The translations under genes and the position numbers were made by a program. Positions 22,498 to 35,000 of a stretch of DNA of 64,000 bases are shown one piece after another. Within the stretch, counting starts at the first letter, position 1. Each line of letters opens with the position of its first letter. Source of the stretch: Globodera rostochiensis (taxonomy: Eukaryota > Nematoda > Chromadorea > Rhabditida > Heteroderidae); the NCBI GenBank assembly GCA_018350325.1, contig JAEVLN010000027.1, forward strand, positions 744,001 through 808,000. Reading direction: 5' to 3'. The notes beneath the pieces are model-generated. The model was not told the origin of the DNA, did not search any database, and was given only the letters and a program-made list of their open reading frames with translations.

Positions 22498-24192
22498 TTT
22501 ATTTTTTTGACCTAATCAATTCTTTTGACTTGAGAATAAATAGCAAATTTTTACTCTATTTGAAAATATTTGAGTTCATTTAAGATCTTATTTAACATAA
22601 AACCCGAGTTATGGTCGAAGAAGATGTTTTGGATTCAAAATAGAGTTGAAACTAGGGTCGCCGGGGCGGGAACGGGGAAACCCGTGGATCCCCGGCCATT
22701 CTCATACCCGTTCCCCGGCAGGACTGCACGAAATTTCGTTTCGTTTTCGTGTTTTTCGTCGTTTTTTGGGTTTCATTTTCGTCCTAGAATTTTTTTTCGT
22801 TTCGTTAATGAAAAATTTTACGAAAAAATCGAAAAAAAGTGCACCACTAAAGAATGGACTTTTGGAGATAATTTTAATTTTATGAGAGATAATCTTGTGT
22901 TTGACACCACAATACATCGTGGTGTAGTGGTTAGTGTTGATCTCATTCTGATTATCATTTGTCAGGTTCGATTCCCCGGACCTGCGACTCTCTTTTATGA
23001 ATCTTTAGTGCAGTAATTTGTTCTTAAAAACAATTTAAAAAGTTTTAAAATTATTTTACACTTTTAAAAATAAATATTTCGAACTTTCCTTTATAACTTA
23101 CACAAATCGCATCCTTTTTTTCTAAATTTTCATTCAAAACCAAAGAAAAATTATGAATTTTTGGATCAATTTTCATATCAAAAACCGATCAAATTTAGAA
23201 AATCCATAAAGATGGATTTTGCCCATCCCTGTACGGGGATCCCCGTTCCCCGGTTTGCTCATCCCTGAAAACGGGGACCCCTGGTTTGTCCGTCCCCGGT
23301 ATCCCCGTCCCCGGTTTGGCCGGGGATCCCCCCCTCCCCCCCCTCCCCCCGGCTGCAACCTTGAAACCCCGACGTGGGGGGGGGGGGTTGAGAATCTCGT
23401 CCCAACTTCCAATCTTTAATATGTAAAAGTTCATTCAAAACGGTAAAACATTCCTATTTTACGTCGTTTACGGAAAATGTTCAAAATTTTAATCAAATTC
23501 TTCAAAATGCCACTCAAAATAAACGGATCGCATCAAAAAACGCGGTTAATCTGGCATTAAAAACCATTCGAAAGCCCTTGTAGATATCAATTAGCTAGTT
23601 TTGCTCGGACAAGTAATCAATATTTTGGCACTTTTTGGGTAGTTTTAAAGTCCCTATTATATGCCCTTATTTCACGTTTTTTAGTCCCTAAAAATCGCGT
23701 CTCAATTTAAACTTTTGAATTTGCTTTCTCACAACTCTCTGGGTCAACATTTTGCCGGGAGCAAATAAAACATTCAAACTTATGATAGAGATTAATAAAA
23801 TGTTCATCCCCCTTTTTTTGGGTCAAAATTTGCCCAAAGTGTAAAACGTCCATTCAAATATTTATAAAATAATCCCCCTTAGTTCAGGGGTGTATTTAGG
23901 GGGGGGGGGAATATTTGTAATTTTTGGACCAATTTTCTTAACAAAGGAAGTCAAAAATTCAAATTTTTCTCGGCGACGCCTACCGGCACCGCCGACCCTC
24001 CCCCTGCAAAGCAGAATTCTCAAAAAAATTTGCATTTTTGAAAAATCCCTTAACAAAAATGCAATAAAAACGGAAAATGCACCCCGGTAGCAAAATCCAA
24101 AATACGTCCCTGATTTGGTTATTCCCCTCATCCAACAATTAATAAATTATTTTATATTTGTTTTGCAATTTTTATACAAATTGTAAATTAAC
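22498..24192. other. intergenic, GC-rich repeat tracts
   Basis: No coding exon is supported. 22640-22720 and 23217-23400 hold related GC-rich segments made of GGGGATCCCCG / CCCCGTTCCCCGG words, with C and G runs, and 23890-23909 is a G-run. 23640-23700 contains TTTTTAGTCCCTAAAAATC, shared with the element ending near 57505. A reversed GGCACCGCCGACC repeat is at 23970-23992. Confidence 0.5.
22916..22985 (+). tRNA. degenerate tRNA-like sequence
   Basis: A box-like GTGTAGTGGTTAGTG and B box GGTTCGATTCC are correctly ordered and spaced. The T-stem beyond the central GG/CC and part of the acceptor stem do not pair, and base 33 of the putative anticodon loop is C rather than T. It is therefore more likely a tRNA pseudogene or the head of a tRNA-derived SINE than a working tRNA. 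A weaker relative (CCTAGTGGTTAAATGC) is at 32651-32700. Confidence 0.35.
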
Positions 24193-25677
24193 ATGTCAAT
24201 TTCGACCACCGAATCAATCAATGGCGGCATAACAGCTGATCAGGGTAAGAAAATCGACATTTACTAATGGGAAAAATCAAATGCGCCCAGCCCTGACAAA
24301 TGAGCCCTGTCCATTGAAGAAATGTAGGGAGAGAGAGTCCTTTCAGATGGCACAGAGTTTTCCGATTCCGGCATCGAATTTGTCGTAAATTTACTACTTT
24401 CTTTAAGTTTCCGTTGAACATTTTTTGCGGCTACGAGACAAGATCGATGAGTTGGAACGTAAGCAGAAAGCTGATCAAAAGGAATATCGCGCAAAGATTG
24501 ACGAGGTGGAAACTTTTGAATTCTCTGAAATTGATTAATAAATTGCTAATTTATTCAATAGAAAATTAAAATTGTGAAATATAAAACAATGAAAGTTTAT
24601 TGTTCAAAAGACGATCAAAGCGAAAATCACCGCTGAATTGGAACATCAGAAACTGGTGGAAAATCACAAGGCTCTGCAAACAAAGATGGAGCAGTATCAG
24701 AACAAACAGCAACAGACCATCGACGAGTTGCAGAAGACTGTTGCCGTGTTAAATGATACAATAAATGCAAAAAGTAATTTCAACAGAAAATTTTGTTCAA
24801 AATTCGGTAAATCCTTTTCATTAGCCATTAGTTGAGCTTTAATATTTTGAAAAACTGAAAATTATATTTTCTTAGGATTAACCCTTCAAAATCGATGGAA
24901 TTCCGCTGCATGTCATTGGGCCCTCACGCTCTCTGAACCCGAACGATTGCTTGTCCATTTTACTGGAAAGAAATGGGGTAAGTATTATTATTGTTGAAGT
25001 GATTTGATTAAAATGGTTTATGTAATAATTTACTTTTTAGGGTCGCGCTCTGTCCTCGCTGAGCAGCCAATGCCAAAAGGAAATTTCGGCATTTTTTACT
25101 ACGAAGTGAAAATATTAGCGAAAGAATGGTAACTTATAAATATTATAAAAAACATTTTTAATGCTCTGAAATATTATTATTATATTTAGCGATGTTTTCA
25201 TTGGACTTGCGACGAAAGAAATGCCATTGCATCGTTGGGTTGGAAGCTACAATGGCACTTACGCTTACGAAAGCAGTGGCAGTTGTTGGGGTCATGCCGT
25301 TAAGGGATGGCGCCAAAACATCTTTGGACGTGGCGATTACATCGTTGGAAAGCCTCCGTTTCACGTCGGTGACGTCATCGGCTGCGGCGTCAATTTGGCA
25401 ACTCGCCAAATTATTTACACAAAAAATGGACAGCGTTTGGGTGAGAGAAATAAAAATTAAAGGGCAAATTTCATTTTGAGAAAACATTAAATTTGTAAAT
25501 TTCTTTTATATTGCTCAACTAATTTATTTATGTTTTATTGTTTTTGCAGAAACTACCGGTTTATTTGTCGATTCTGCCGCCGTTTTGTTTCCATGCGTTA
25601 CGCTGCGTTTTCAAGACGCCAAAATTGAAGCGAATTTTGGACCAAACTTTAAGTTCAAAATTGCCGAAGGCTTTTAG
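24193..25677 (+). CDS. SPRY-domain protein with N-terminal coiled coil
   Basis: A SPRY (B30.2-related) protein-binding domain of the group expanded in cyst nematodes (RBP-1/SPRYSEC-like). Seven exons in phase: 24193-24244, 24408-24505, 24611-24773, 24876-24977, 25041-25128, 25190-25440, 25550-25677, 293 residues. Residues about 24-103 form a Gln/Lys/Glu-rich coiled coil ([12 protein letters not shown], then [19 protein letters not shown]). The SPRY domain covers about 135-290: [56 protein letters not shown], and [11 protein letters not shown] at the end. The start [12 protein letters not shown] is followed by no hydrophobic stretch, so there is no signal peptide. It is therefore a cytosolic family member rather than a classically secreted effector, unless another first exon is used. 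All splice sites are GT-AG and every SPRY block is intact. Confidence 0.92.
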
Positions 25678-28676
25678 AAATTGGAAAACGATGATTTTTG
25701 ATTTCTTTTTTTGTTGTTATTTAAGGTTAACGGCAGCCGATCGTTTTGAGCACTAATCATTTTTGTTGATTTATTAATTATATAAATATTTGTCTTCTTT
25801 TCGTAATAATTTTTTCCAAATTGAAGCAAATTAGGGATCGCTGTTGGCAGGCGGCTGCGCGGCTTTTCATAATGATTTTGTTCAAAATGTTATTTATTGC
25901 TAAAATTTAAGCCAATTGGTCCTTTGACAAGGCTTTTTTAGTTGTTGCAAAAAAAAACAAATGTGTCTTCTCTAAAAGCTTATGAAAAATTTCGATTGCA
26001 ATTCACTAAAATTTTTTGTTTGTTATAAGCTCCAAAAATTTTCATAATATCCATCAAAATACGAGTGCTATTCCAATGCGTAATAACATCCTTTAATTTT
26101 GAAAATATAAAAATCGTATTTAAAAAATTTAACCGAAAAAATTTCGTTTAGTCTCAGTCCATTTTTTGGTGCATCGATTAGACCCCCGGGCACAATCAAT
26201 ATTAGCTAAGAAATACTTTACACTTCACCAGCAGATGTAGATTAGAGTGAGTTTAATTAATATATAATAATTTCGCGAAAAACGTTTGCCCTGTGGCGCC
26301 ATCCAATTTTTTTGTTTGAAATAATAGGCGCCATAAAAAACACGGAAAATGCCGCAATCCCCCAATTAATGCACTGCTGAATTGCATAAAAGCCCCAGTC
26401 AGTGTTTGTATGTCAGGGCACAATTCTCGGATTATCTTTTTCCGTCGGCCCCTTGGGGGCGTGGCTTCCACATGCCCTGCGGCATTGGTTGTCTTGGATT
26501 CACTCATATACACACAAATTGCCCCTCCGGGCATTCTGCACAAAGCCTACCGTAGTCTGTCTGGCTGAGGGCGTGGGATAAAGAGCCAATATGCACGCGC
26601 AGCCATGCGGAAAGCGCCTAAGGGGATAATTCGAGGATAATGGCTAGTTTTTGAAAAAAAAATTGTTGCTGCCCCACAAAATTGCAAAAAGGATTCGAGG
26701 AGCTTGTTGTCCAACCGGAATGCCCGCCATTGTCCCAGTAAAACACCAACACCGAGATTTGGGAAGCCGTCGCCCGGGGTTTCGACCCTAAAAACCCGGG
26801 ATTCTTTGCCCGGATTTCGGTTCCGTCGGGCACATTAAATGCTTTTGGGTTCAATTCCAGATAGCGGCAGCTGCGCACCCCCGCAGGGTGCCGCCTGAAA
26901 ATAAGCGCCTAACAAATGTAATTAAAAGCTGCCATTTTGCCCTCTCCGGGGGCGGGGGGGGGATGCTGGGAATTACACGGCATCGCGCCGTCAGCGCCCC
27001 CGGACATCGACGACGATATGACGAAGACGACAAAAGGGCACATTGGCCGGTGTTGGCAGCGCAATGGGCAATTATCCAATGTGTGGCTCTGGCTGGCTGT
27101 GACTCCCGAGATTTATGCCAGACTGCCACTCTCGTCAGGTTGGTCGGTCGGGAGGTGTGCTGCTCCCGAGACTCTCGAGGAGCCGCCATAACCCCTAAGG
27201 GTGCAAATGTGTGGGAGGAGCGGCGCTGTGTGTGATGGTTGGTGTCCGCGCTTTGTCCTGTGTGTGTGTTTGTCGTGTGTTCAGTTCTGTTCAAGCATTG
27301 CATTTTGCTGCCAGCCGTTGTGTGCCGTTGCCCGGGAAATCCGGTGTTAATTTGTAGGTTATGAGTGGTGGATATGTGTTATCCATCGTCCCCCCCTCCG
27401 GCGGCGCATGAGGGCAGGACCGACCGGTCTCGACCTCTCGCCGCCGCCGCCGCCGCCTCGGGGGCTGCTGGGGTGTGGATTGGATTTGTGGCCAGAAATT
27501 GCTCGGAGGCGGAATTGGATTTGATTGGCGGGGCCACCTAAGGTCCTTATTACATAGCGCCCCCCTCACCATAAAGCATAAAACGCACGCGCATTGCCCC
27601 TGGGGAGATTGAGAAATTTCAAAAAATCGTTTTGATCAAACCTGTGAAATTGTCCAATCACAAATTTTGACCAATGAACCGGGGGCCATGCCTTAATGAT
27701 CAGACCAATGTGCTGGTCCCGACCTTCGTCGTCGTCGTCGTCGTCGCTCGCCCAAATCATTTTCTCGGATTTCCTCTTCACAATAATCCGCCCCAAATTT
27801 TCCTGTTTTCCCAATTCCCGAAAAGCCTCCCAAATTGGTTGCACAATCCCATGCCCCGCGGGGACAGGACAGCGTGTATTGTTGTTGTAATGCATCAAAA
27901 TCCTGTTTTTCATCATTTTCAGCAAAAGATTGAATCCATCAAAATTTTGGTCGTTAATTTTGCCGACTTTTTCCCCAATATTTTCAGCGATTTTTGAACG
28001 AAAATCAAAATCTCAAAAAACTTCCCGAAAAGGTCGGCCCAAATATTCAAATGTTTTTTGTATTCAAGGACGAAATGTCCCATTTTGTGTTTCGGCCTGT
28101 TTTAGGGCGCAACGTCCGGCTTCATCTTTAGCGACGAAATGCCCTGTTTTGGTTACCGTGGCGAAATGTGGCGGAATCGTTCAACTGTTCGCCCACAAAT
28201 GGGCCATAACTAAATTTGTTTAGTCTCGTTGTGCCCATTTGTTCATAATCGCGGCGAAATGTTCAATTTTAATTTTGGACGAAATGTCAGGGTATTTTTC
28301 TGGACAAAATGCCCGTTTTATTTTTTGTCCGTTGGTCGAAAGTCCTCCCCGCCCACAATTTTTCATTTTTTCCCACTAATTTTTCTTCATTTATTTGCTT
28401 TCCATCTTCAAAAAGTTGTTGTGGAAAGAAGATCCATTTTCAAGGCAAGGAAGGCATCCCCCGAGGGGCTATTGTACCATTATTATTCTTATTCGTATGC
28501 CATTCCTCCAACAATATTTGTCCACAAACCATCTCAGCGGCTCGGCTCCTCCTCCTCCCGCAGTGCCGAAAAGTGCGTGCCGTGCCACCATTGTTGAGCC
28601 TAAATTTGTTTTGTGTGACAAAAAGTGCCACAACATCAGAAAAGCATTTTTTTTTCCTGAAAATTGACTCCTCAAA

Positions 28677-28857
28677 TTTTCCCACTGTTTTTGTTTTATG
28701 ATTTTCAAAATTGGACAGGCCGACTGAGATATCAACTTTAAGTCGCCCGTAAATCATATTTTCCCACAGTTTTTTGTTTTATGATTTTTAAATGGAACAA
28801 GCCGACTGAGCGCGAGCCGTTTCGGCGCTCTGCGCTAACTTTTAGTCGCGCGTAAAC
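28677..28857. repeat. direct duplication of about 80-100 bp
   Basis: Two adjacent copies (about 28677-28754 and 28758-28857) both run TTTTCCCAC.GT, TTTGTTTTATGATTTT, GCCGACTGAG, and end AGTCGC.CGTAAA. The second is longer by an insertion of GAGCCGTTTCGGCGCTC-type sequence. No coding potential. Confidence 0.7.
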
Positions 28858-31800
28858 CAAAACAAGGCACGGCGGTGCTTTTGGGAAGCTCTGGCTTACT
28901 CATCTATTGCCTATAACACCGATATGTCGGCCAAAAAAAGTGCCGGATATGCCATGAGTCCGCCAAACTCGGCGATCGCGTAGCCTTTTCCAAAAAAAGA
29001 ACGCACATTTTACAAACACTTACTATTAGAGTTGGCGCACCAGAAATTGATGCCGTTGTAAAACTTTACGGTGCCGAAACGGCTTTCCAAAATCGGGGAC
29101 TCAAATGGTCGGCGCGGCGCCGCTTGGCGATTAATGTCCCGACAAATTCTCTTTTGTAAAATCATTTTCCCGAAATTAAAACATTTAAAATAATAAAATG
29201 CCTTCCAGCCAATTAAATTTTCCGGAAATTGCCTCCATTTTTTTTGTTTGTATAACCATTTGTGCCCACTCAAAAAACCAAAAAAAAAAGCGCCATAAAC
29301 GGTAGCGCCGTCCGAATTAATCTGACGATGATGAAGAAGATGGATGGATGGGATAGATTAATCGCATGGGCCCCCGGAAGGCCCGGCGGTTAGGCACACA
29401 AAAACCCCCGGGGCGGCACATCTCAAAGCCTCCCCCTTTCCCCCCGGATTTTTCCGCCGAAGTCACTCCAAAAATGCCCGAGGGGAGGGGGGGGGGCTCT
29501 TCAGGATAATCCGGTCATGGGAAGACGGAAGATGACCACCCCCCCACCCCCCACATGCCCAAGGGGTATAATGAAGAGGTGCTTACTGGTGGTGGTCCTT
29601 GAGACTCTTTAATGGAGGAATTTCTGTCCAAAGTACGGTGGGTGTGTCGCAGGAGGCCTAAACAAATTGGAAATTTGTAATTTAAATGATGATTTTTTGT
29701 TAAAATTTGCAGACTTTTTTTTATAAAATATTTCTCTGGTACCCACAAAGCATGGATATAATCGGATGCCAAAAAAATATGTCCGGAAACCAACATTCCG
29801 GCGTCTAAAAAGGTCTGGAATTTAAAATTTCAAAATTTTTTTTATAGCAAACAAATTTACAAAATTTTCTTTAATATGTTTAAAAGATTTCATATGTTAT
29901 TATTGTCTGGAAAACTTATTCAAAACAACGAAAAAAATTCGGACAATTTTTTTTGTAAAATTTCCGGATTTTTTTTTTTGCTAAAAATCCCGGAATCCGG
30001 CATTCCAGAACCCTAAAAATGTACGGAAATCCGGAATCCGACCACATCCTTGCCACAAGGTATGGCGGAAGCATTGCCGTTTTGAAGGACTTTTGATCAA
30101 AAATTGATTAAATTCTAATTTTTTTTTTTTGCTAAACCCTTTGGCACAATGCAACACACCCATCCAACATATTTGTAACAAATATGGGGGATGGGCGTGA
30201 CGAATCGTCGAATCCCGCGCGTCGTTGCTGCTGGTGTGCTGTCCACTCCCCCCTGGGGGGGGGGGGGGGGGGTGAGTGAGGTTGGTAGTGGGAATCAAGT
30301 TTTTGCCCCCCGGGGGACGCGGCGGACGTGTACGTGTGTGTGTGTGTGATGATCAAGGATCAAGTTTTCTGGATTATTCCAACCCCCGCCCACAAATAAA
30401 TTCGATTCGCAAAAATCCCCCATCCCATCGACCATGATGATGCACATTTGCAATTGTGCAATCGGAGGAGGTGTTGTGTTTGTTGGTGTTGGGAGTTGGC
30501 GCGATGGCTAATCGGACGTGCTGCGCAAATTTTTCACAATTTTTTTATTGGACACTTATTAATTGTAGTAAGTAATAGTACGCCACCTCCTGCAGAGTGA
30601 TCGGACCCCCGTGGTCTGAAAGTCTAGAACTGATCAAACCCGGGACCCAGTGAAGGTCCGTGACCGGAGATCCGAATGGCATTGTTTAACACATTTTGGT
30701 CTGAAGTCTAAAGTTTTACTTAAACTAATTAACTCGGAAAATCGGTCCCTAATTCAAAATTCCAATTGCCTGGCTGGCATTTTGACAGTTTTAGGCCTGG
30801 GTGGCATTTCGTCCTGACACGTTTTTGGCGAATACTCGGTTTCGAAAACTTTTATTATGCTTAAAACAGAGATCAATCAGTCTGGTAATATGCTGGTTGA
30901 TCAAATTGATCCGGATTTTACGCTTTAATAAACTGATCAATCCGGAATCTATCTCCCATCTCTCCCACGCAATAATATGCAAATTTTTTTTCTTTCTTTT
31001 ATCCCCGGCATTCAATCCCATAAAATTGTATTGTGTTGTTGTGGGAGGAGGTGGTCGTGGTACAATGGCACGCGGCTGCGCAAAAATTGCCGCCATGATT
31101 GCGCCCCCGGCGACGCGACAAATATTTTCGGAGACATTTGCACACGGATGGATGATACGTGTGTAAATTCCCCCCCCCCCCCCCTCTCCGACGCAAAGAA
31201 TTCAACAAAATTCTGAAAAAATTTGGCAAAATGCCGTGCCCGAGCAGCACCAAATTGATCAAAAAATAAAAGGTCCCAGTTTTTTTGAGCGGGACCAAAT
31301 TTAGTCCCGGTCCCGGTTTTTCCCAAAAGTCCCAGTCCCGTACAACACAAATTCAGAGGGTTCAAAATTCGTAATATTTTTGCTTTTCTTCAAAATTTAC
31401 TCGTCGTAACCCTACCCCCCCCCCCCACTCACTTTGTCTACGCATCTCTGGAGGAGCAAAAAGTTGTTGGAAGGCCATTTGCCTTTGTGGGGGGCAAGCA
31501 GAGGCACTGAGTGAGTCAATTCCCCTCGGGGGGGGGGGGTGAGAGCAGCACAACCTTCAAGGACCTTTCGCCCCCTCTCCGTTAATTCATTATACCTTTA
31601 CACCCCCCACAAATCCAGTCAGTCCCCCCCCCCCCCCGCGGGGGAGGGGACGGAAAATGTGGCGGAAGAAGATGGAGTAGAGGGGAAGGAAGAGTTTGGG
31701 ATGGACCCCCGGAAATTTTGGGCGGAAGATTGCGAATCGGCGAAAGGAATTGGATAAAATTATTTTGACGGCCCAATTGGCGGGGGCCCGCGGCTCGGCT

Positions 31801-31867
31801 CCTCCGCGCGCGCGTGCGCGCGGATGACCTTCGCCGTGACTTTTGCTCTTCCATGCCCTGAAGCAAA

Positions 31868-32035
31868 AAAGAAATGCCCCCGGAGAGATCAGAAAATGTC
31901 CTCAATGATCTAATGCCCTCTAGGACCAGAAAATGCCTTTAGGGACCAGAAAAGACACTCTAGGATATGAATGCCCTCTAGGAATTGGAAAATACCCTAA
32001 ATGATCAGAAAAATGCCCTTAATGATCAATTTTTA
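31868..32035. repeat. degenerate tandem repeat, unit about 28-31 bp
   Basis: Units follow the loose pattern ATGCCCTCTAGGA(C/T)CAGAAA, with AATGATCAGAAAAATGCCC variants, repeated about six times with many substitutions. It is an old, diverged tandem array. It shares the ATGCC/GATCA wording of the motif clouds elsewhere in the gene-poor stretch. Confidence 0.6.
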
Positions 32036-35000
32036 AAAGATCAAAAATTCTTATTTTGGTCATTGATCAAAAAAAAATTTTGCTTTTTTCTCAAATTGTC
32101 TATCTTTTTTTCTTGCTTTTTTTGTCCGATTTTGTGTTTAATTTTAATCCTTTAAATTAAAAAAGCATAAATTACAGTAATCCCAACCCAGAAAAAATGT
32201 TCATATTCATTTTTTTTTGTTATTTCTCAAAAATTGGAAACTGACAATTAGCGGCCGGGCGGGTGATACTGTAAAGTCAGGCGCCTCCTACCGTATAAAG
32301 GCTAGGTTCAAGTACAAACATTTTGATTCTCAAGTACATAAATGTGAAATTTAACGAAATTCAAGCACACTCAAAATTTATATTTTATTAAAACAAAAAA
32401 ACATACAATTGCTTTTTTCTTGTTTAAATGGCTTGTATTTATTGCCCAAATGACATTTTTCCCCTTCGCCGCCGGGAATTGTTAAATTTTAACAATTTGT
32501 TTTTTTAATCCAAAAATGCAATGAAATTTACCCAATCAAAAATGAATTTTAAAGCTAAGCTAAAGCCACGTGAGTCAATTTCAAGTGCTGTCCTTGCCAT
32601 ATTCAAGTACGTAAGGGTGCCTTGCTGTTGTAGGGGTCATTATTTTCCATGGCCTAGTGGTTAAATGCTTTGTGCGCAGGTTTAATGTCCTCCCGGCGTG
32701 CCACACAAAAAGTGTTCCCACATTCTCTGTCCGATTAGATGTATTCTCTTCCACCATTTTCTTCAGCAAATTCACTTTCTTTGCGGATGATCGGCGCTCG
32801 CAGTGCGCGCAATGTTTTTTTAATTTTTTTTTGTTTTTTTTTGTCATCGGTAGCGGCCGATCCATCCCAAAATGAGTCAGTCAGTCGCTCCCCCAATTTT
32901 ATTACACCCAAAGACAGCGGCGGCACAAAAACGGCGACGAGGCGAGGCACAAGGCCGCCCCCGCCCCCTTTTTGGTAGTTGACGATCGGCGGGGGGGGGG
33001 GCGAAAACCCCACGGAATCGGTCGGGACAAAAACGGGGGCTGGACTTGCTGAAAATTTAAGCAAATTAAAAAAAATCCGAACCCCCAGGGCTTCTCTTAG
33101 AAGTCTCCTCGAAAAACATCTTAGCCCCCTTTTAAAGTTTCAAAATCCCAATTCACAAAAAATTCCAACCAACCCAAAAGCTTTTAAATTTTCAAAAAAT
33201 ATTAATCCGGTCCCCCCGAGAGCTTTGCAATATCCAAGATCATCAGATTCCTTACAATTTTTTCCAGGCTGATAAAAACTGCTAAAAATTCTTTAAAAAA
33301 AATCAGTTTTATAAATAAAAATTACCTTTTTAATTTTTACTGGGGCCAACTTTGAAAATTTGTTTTAATTCTTAAAACCAGCTTTTAACAAAGTTTAGCC
33401 GGGGTCTGCAAATAAAATTTTGCTTAACCTAACAAAAAGCCAATCGTTTTTGGTGTCAGAATCCACATAAAAATTCCTGCAAAACAATCCATTTTTTACG
33501 GGCGTGCGCGCGGTAAACGCGCGGGGAGCCCAACTTTTGGAATTTTTCGAAAAAAAAATTCACTGTATTTTTTTTAATTTTCACGATTTTTTTTTAATCC
33601 CCCCCCCCCTAACTTTGCCCAGCTCAGGAACATCAGCAGCACCAGCGGGCAAATCACACAATGGAAATTTTGCGTCCAGCTGCGGCGGCGGCGGTGGCGG
33701 CCAGCGCATTTTCTTCCATACGATGAAAACAATTTTTGCCGCCGCCACGGCCACTTTCTTTTTTTGTACCCATTCATTCATTAGGTGGACGGGGGGGGGG
33801 GACGGGGGGGGGGACGTTCATCCATCATTTCTTCCACTAATCCAATTCCATTCTTTTTTGTTCTGAAAGCGAACAGTCTCCTAAAGTTTTTCAGGAGCTT
33901 AGGAACGAACTAATTTTTTGCAAAAAAAAAAAAAAATTGGTACAGACATGCGAGCAAAGCAAAAATGTCAATCCTGGCGACAAAACGTCTTATCTGACAA
34001 AATATTTTGTTCTTTTTTTCAATTAGGTGACTAGAAATGGCACTTTAGCATAATGTGACAAAATGACGTTTTTCCGTTAGGTGACATAATGTCCGGGTGA
34101 CCTTTTGTCTCAGTACGAATTGTCCATAAAAGTCACACATCTGGCATTTTTGTTCGGTGACATTTTGTCCAAATTCCATTTTTAACCCATTATTTGTTTA
34201 TTTTACAATTTTTATGTAGTACAGGACCCAGTCTACTGATCAGGCTTACGTAACTGATCAGCAGGCTTTTACCCTACGATACAAATCAATTTTGGCACCA
34301 CAATTCCACGCCATTGGTCAATGGCATTTTTGAAAATTTTTTTTTCCCGATCATTTGCGGGGGGGGGGGGGGGAATTTTTCCCGCCGATCATGCCACCAA
34401 ACAACCAAAAATTATAAACGTATATTTTGTCGTTCTCCGCCGATCCATCCATTCCAATTTTTGCTCGAGCGACAAACATTCGATTCCCAACCCCTCGAGG
34501 GGGGGGCAAGGACCGTAAATTTTTGGTCGTCCATCCATTTGCTTTTATTTTCCACGCCCCCCCCTCCCCTTACACTTTGGTGCCCCCCCCTCCGTTTAAA
34601 TATTGTTTTTTAAATCCTCAATTCCAGCCCTAAATTTTAATGCTCAAAATGCGTCAAAATCTGTTAAAATTCACGGCCGGGCTCATCTCGGCGCTCCCGG
34701 CGACAAGTTCAAAACACCGTAACATTTATTTTTGTTATTTGACCAAATCAACTGACAAATGAGCGGGTGAGGAAATTTAGACTTTCAAATTTTGTTTGAT
34801 TTTTAATTTACTTTTTTTTTGAATTTATTTAAATTTACAAAAATCCTGAAACTCCCAATTTTTTGGTTTAATTTTTTTAAATGGCTAATTTTAAAAAGCC
34901 AAACTTTCCCGTCCTTATTTTTGAATATTTTTTATTATTAAAAAAATCTTTAAGCCTATCTGTTCTAAAAACTAAGATTTATTTTATTGTTGGGTTTTTA

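Noticed and set aside
25158..25487. Minus-strand 109-codon ORF
   Set aside because: Antisense shadow of the SPRY exon 25190-25440, whose plus-strand translation matches the family throughout.
32651..32700. tRNA gene
   Set aside because: Only an A-box-like string and a poor B box (GGTTTAATGTCC). No cloverleaf could be folded; at most a SINE-like relic.
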